From NCBI GenBank assembly GCA_965226915.1, contig CBDDEJ010000006.1:290105-354104 (forward strand): 64,000 nt of DNA, written 5' to 3'. Below the pieces are notes generated by a model. The model was not told the DNA's origin. It saw nothing but the letters and a program-made list of their open reading frames with translations, and ran no database searches. Each line of letters begins with the position of its first letter. Positions within the stretch are counted from its first letter, which is position 1. This DNA comes from Io17-Chloro-G2 sp965226915 (GTDB taxonomy: Bacteria; Chloroflexota; Dehalococcoidia; Lucifugimonadales; UBA3495). The translations under genes and the position numbers were made by a program. This document shows, in pieces, positions 62,957 through 64,000 of the stretch.

Positions 62957-64000
62957 ATGGCCACCCAGCAAGAAGAAGGGGCAATCCCCGATTTTCTGAA
63001 AATGGATGGGTCCGGTGGACCCCAGTCCACCAACCCTCACGGCAGCGGCCGATGGTACGGCTGGCCGAGCAAGGAGATGAACCCGGTAAATCTGCTGGAT
63101 GAAGAAGGCCGTGTGAAGCGAGTCCGGACCCCCGTCGTGGACCTTGAAGGCCTCATCACTCCCACCGAACTTCACTACGTGGTGCAGCATTTTGAAGTGC
63201 CCGATGTCCTACCCGCCGACAAATGGTCGTTGACGATAGGCGGGGAAGTCAAAAATCCCATGACCATCAACTACGAGCAGTTGCGCCGTTATCCGGGCCG
63301 CACCGTCAGAACGGTGATGGAATGTTCCGGCAGCGACGCCACCTACTTTGAATACTTCAAAGGCGAAGGGCCCAAACCGTCTCGCACCCAGGAAAGGATG
63401 ATTTTGAGCGCCAGTGAGTGGACTGGAACTCCCCTGGCGGCGGTGCTCAACGACGCCGGCCTGACCGACAAGGCGCTGTATATCCGGGCCGAAGGAACGG
63501 ACGAGGGCGTCCCAGCCACGGCCGCTCCCGGCACGAAGCCGTTCCTGTACGACAAGGGCCTGTTCCAGAGAGAAGGCGTTGCATCCCGACACCCTTTTGG
63601 TTTGGGCGCATAACGGACAATTATTGGAACACCTGCACGGCGCTCCGGTGCGGTTGATCGTGCCGGGCTGGTCAGGCAACTGGTCAGTCAAGTGGCTGAA
63701 ACAGCTTGAGGTCATGGACCACCTGCCCGAATGCTGGTACCACTACGAGTTTTACTACTACGCCGATTCCGCCGATTCGCCAGACAAGGAATTGATCACC
63801 ACCATTCCAGTTAGGTCCATCGTGACCCATCCCAACGACGACACGGACACGTTGTCCAAGGGGCGTTCATGTGGTCAGGGGTTATGCCTGGAGCGGGGCC
63901 GCGCCCATAACGCAGGTCGAAGTCAGCATCGACGGCGGAGAGACCTGGCAGGCCACCCGGCTGGAGGAGTCAAACGACCGGTGGATGTGGGTCCGCTGGT
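62957..64000 (+). pseudogene. Sulfite oxidase/SoxC-like molybdopterin enzyme, frameshifted twice, cut by window end
   Basis: The molybdenum-ligand Cys123 lies in VMECSGSDATYFEYF, after WSLTIGGEVKNPMTINYEQL, as in SoxC/SorA enzymes. The first frame stops at 63613. The true frame leaves it near 63575 (a 2-bp loss in an AGAGAG run: needed EKALHPDTLL) and continues VWAHNGQLLEHLHGAPVRLI, VPGWSGNWSVKWLKQLEVMD. A second shift near 63862 (an extra G in AAGGGGCG) separates it from VHVVRGYAWSGAAPITQVEV, SIDGGETWQAT. Both are small indels in simple runs, so sequencing error and real decay are both possible. The ATG has GAGGAGG upstream. Confidence 0.82.

Overview
The window reads as a chromosome segment of a free-living bacterium, most likely Chloroflexota (Dehalococcoidia/SAR202-like). 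That is inference from gene content (CaiB-type CoA-transferase, LLM flavin oxidoreductase, NIPSNAP, MmgE/PrpD, acetamidase, urea-carboxylase-associated protein, TcuA-like flavoprotein, many rhodaneses), moderately high GC and AGGAGG-type ribosome sites. No rRNA, tRNA or CRISPR array was seen.

Positions 1-22463 are mostly housekeeping and metabolism: an AlkA-type glycosylase end, ffh, an SbcC-like ATPase, GNAT, a PPOX-fold protein, mutM, ileS, a thiamine-salvage operon (thiY, GYD protein, tenA, thiD, with the permease reduced to a stub), DinB-fold, BNR propeller, comF (broken), Nudix, rbsK (broken), CaiB, an SbcD-like phosphoesterase and an acetamidase. Short GC-rich palindromes are scattered here, one of them inside mutM in frame.

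From 14.7 to 30.3 kb a family of small transposable elements has inserted at CTAG and duplicated it each time. There are three 171-bp elements, two 145-bp elements and one 1873-bp IS1182-like IS. They split three genes. Removing each element plus one CTAG restores every reading frame exactly: a 193-aa unknown protein, a 353-aa metallo-beta-lactamase/rhodanese protein and a 129-aa rhodanese. The hit genes sit in a sulfur cluster with YeeE/YedE halves and a TauE exporter, several of them decayed.

From 33.2 to 37.1 kb two identical-length IS1380 copies lie inverted around a deacetylase remnant. Next comes a 12.6-kb integrative island (about 37.08-49.72 kb). It carries a P4-type tyrosine integrase with a GAACnnnnGTTC box in its promoter, a Toprim primase, a broken DUF3987 gene, and a five-gene overlapping type I restriction operon (small ORF, hsdM, hsdS, unknown 248-aa gene, hsdR). 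hsdS begins in a 12-bp tandem repeat. The island is inserted inside another IS1380 transposase gene: joining the flanks at a 7-bp core TGGCAGG restores that gene's frame.

From 51 to 64 kb the chromosome resumes: queF plus queuosine-precursor transporter, MmgE/PrpD, an unknown gene with a P4-primase-like tail, a zinc alcohol dehydrogenase, an FAD dehydrogenase, a second (rearranged) IS66 copy, an MFS transporter, a four-domain rhodanese and a frameshifted sulfite-oxidase-like molybdoenzyme running off the right edge. The rhodaneses, persulfide-dioxygenase-like protein, sulfite exporter and sulfite-oxidase-like enzyme together suggest handling of sulfane sulfur and sulfite.
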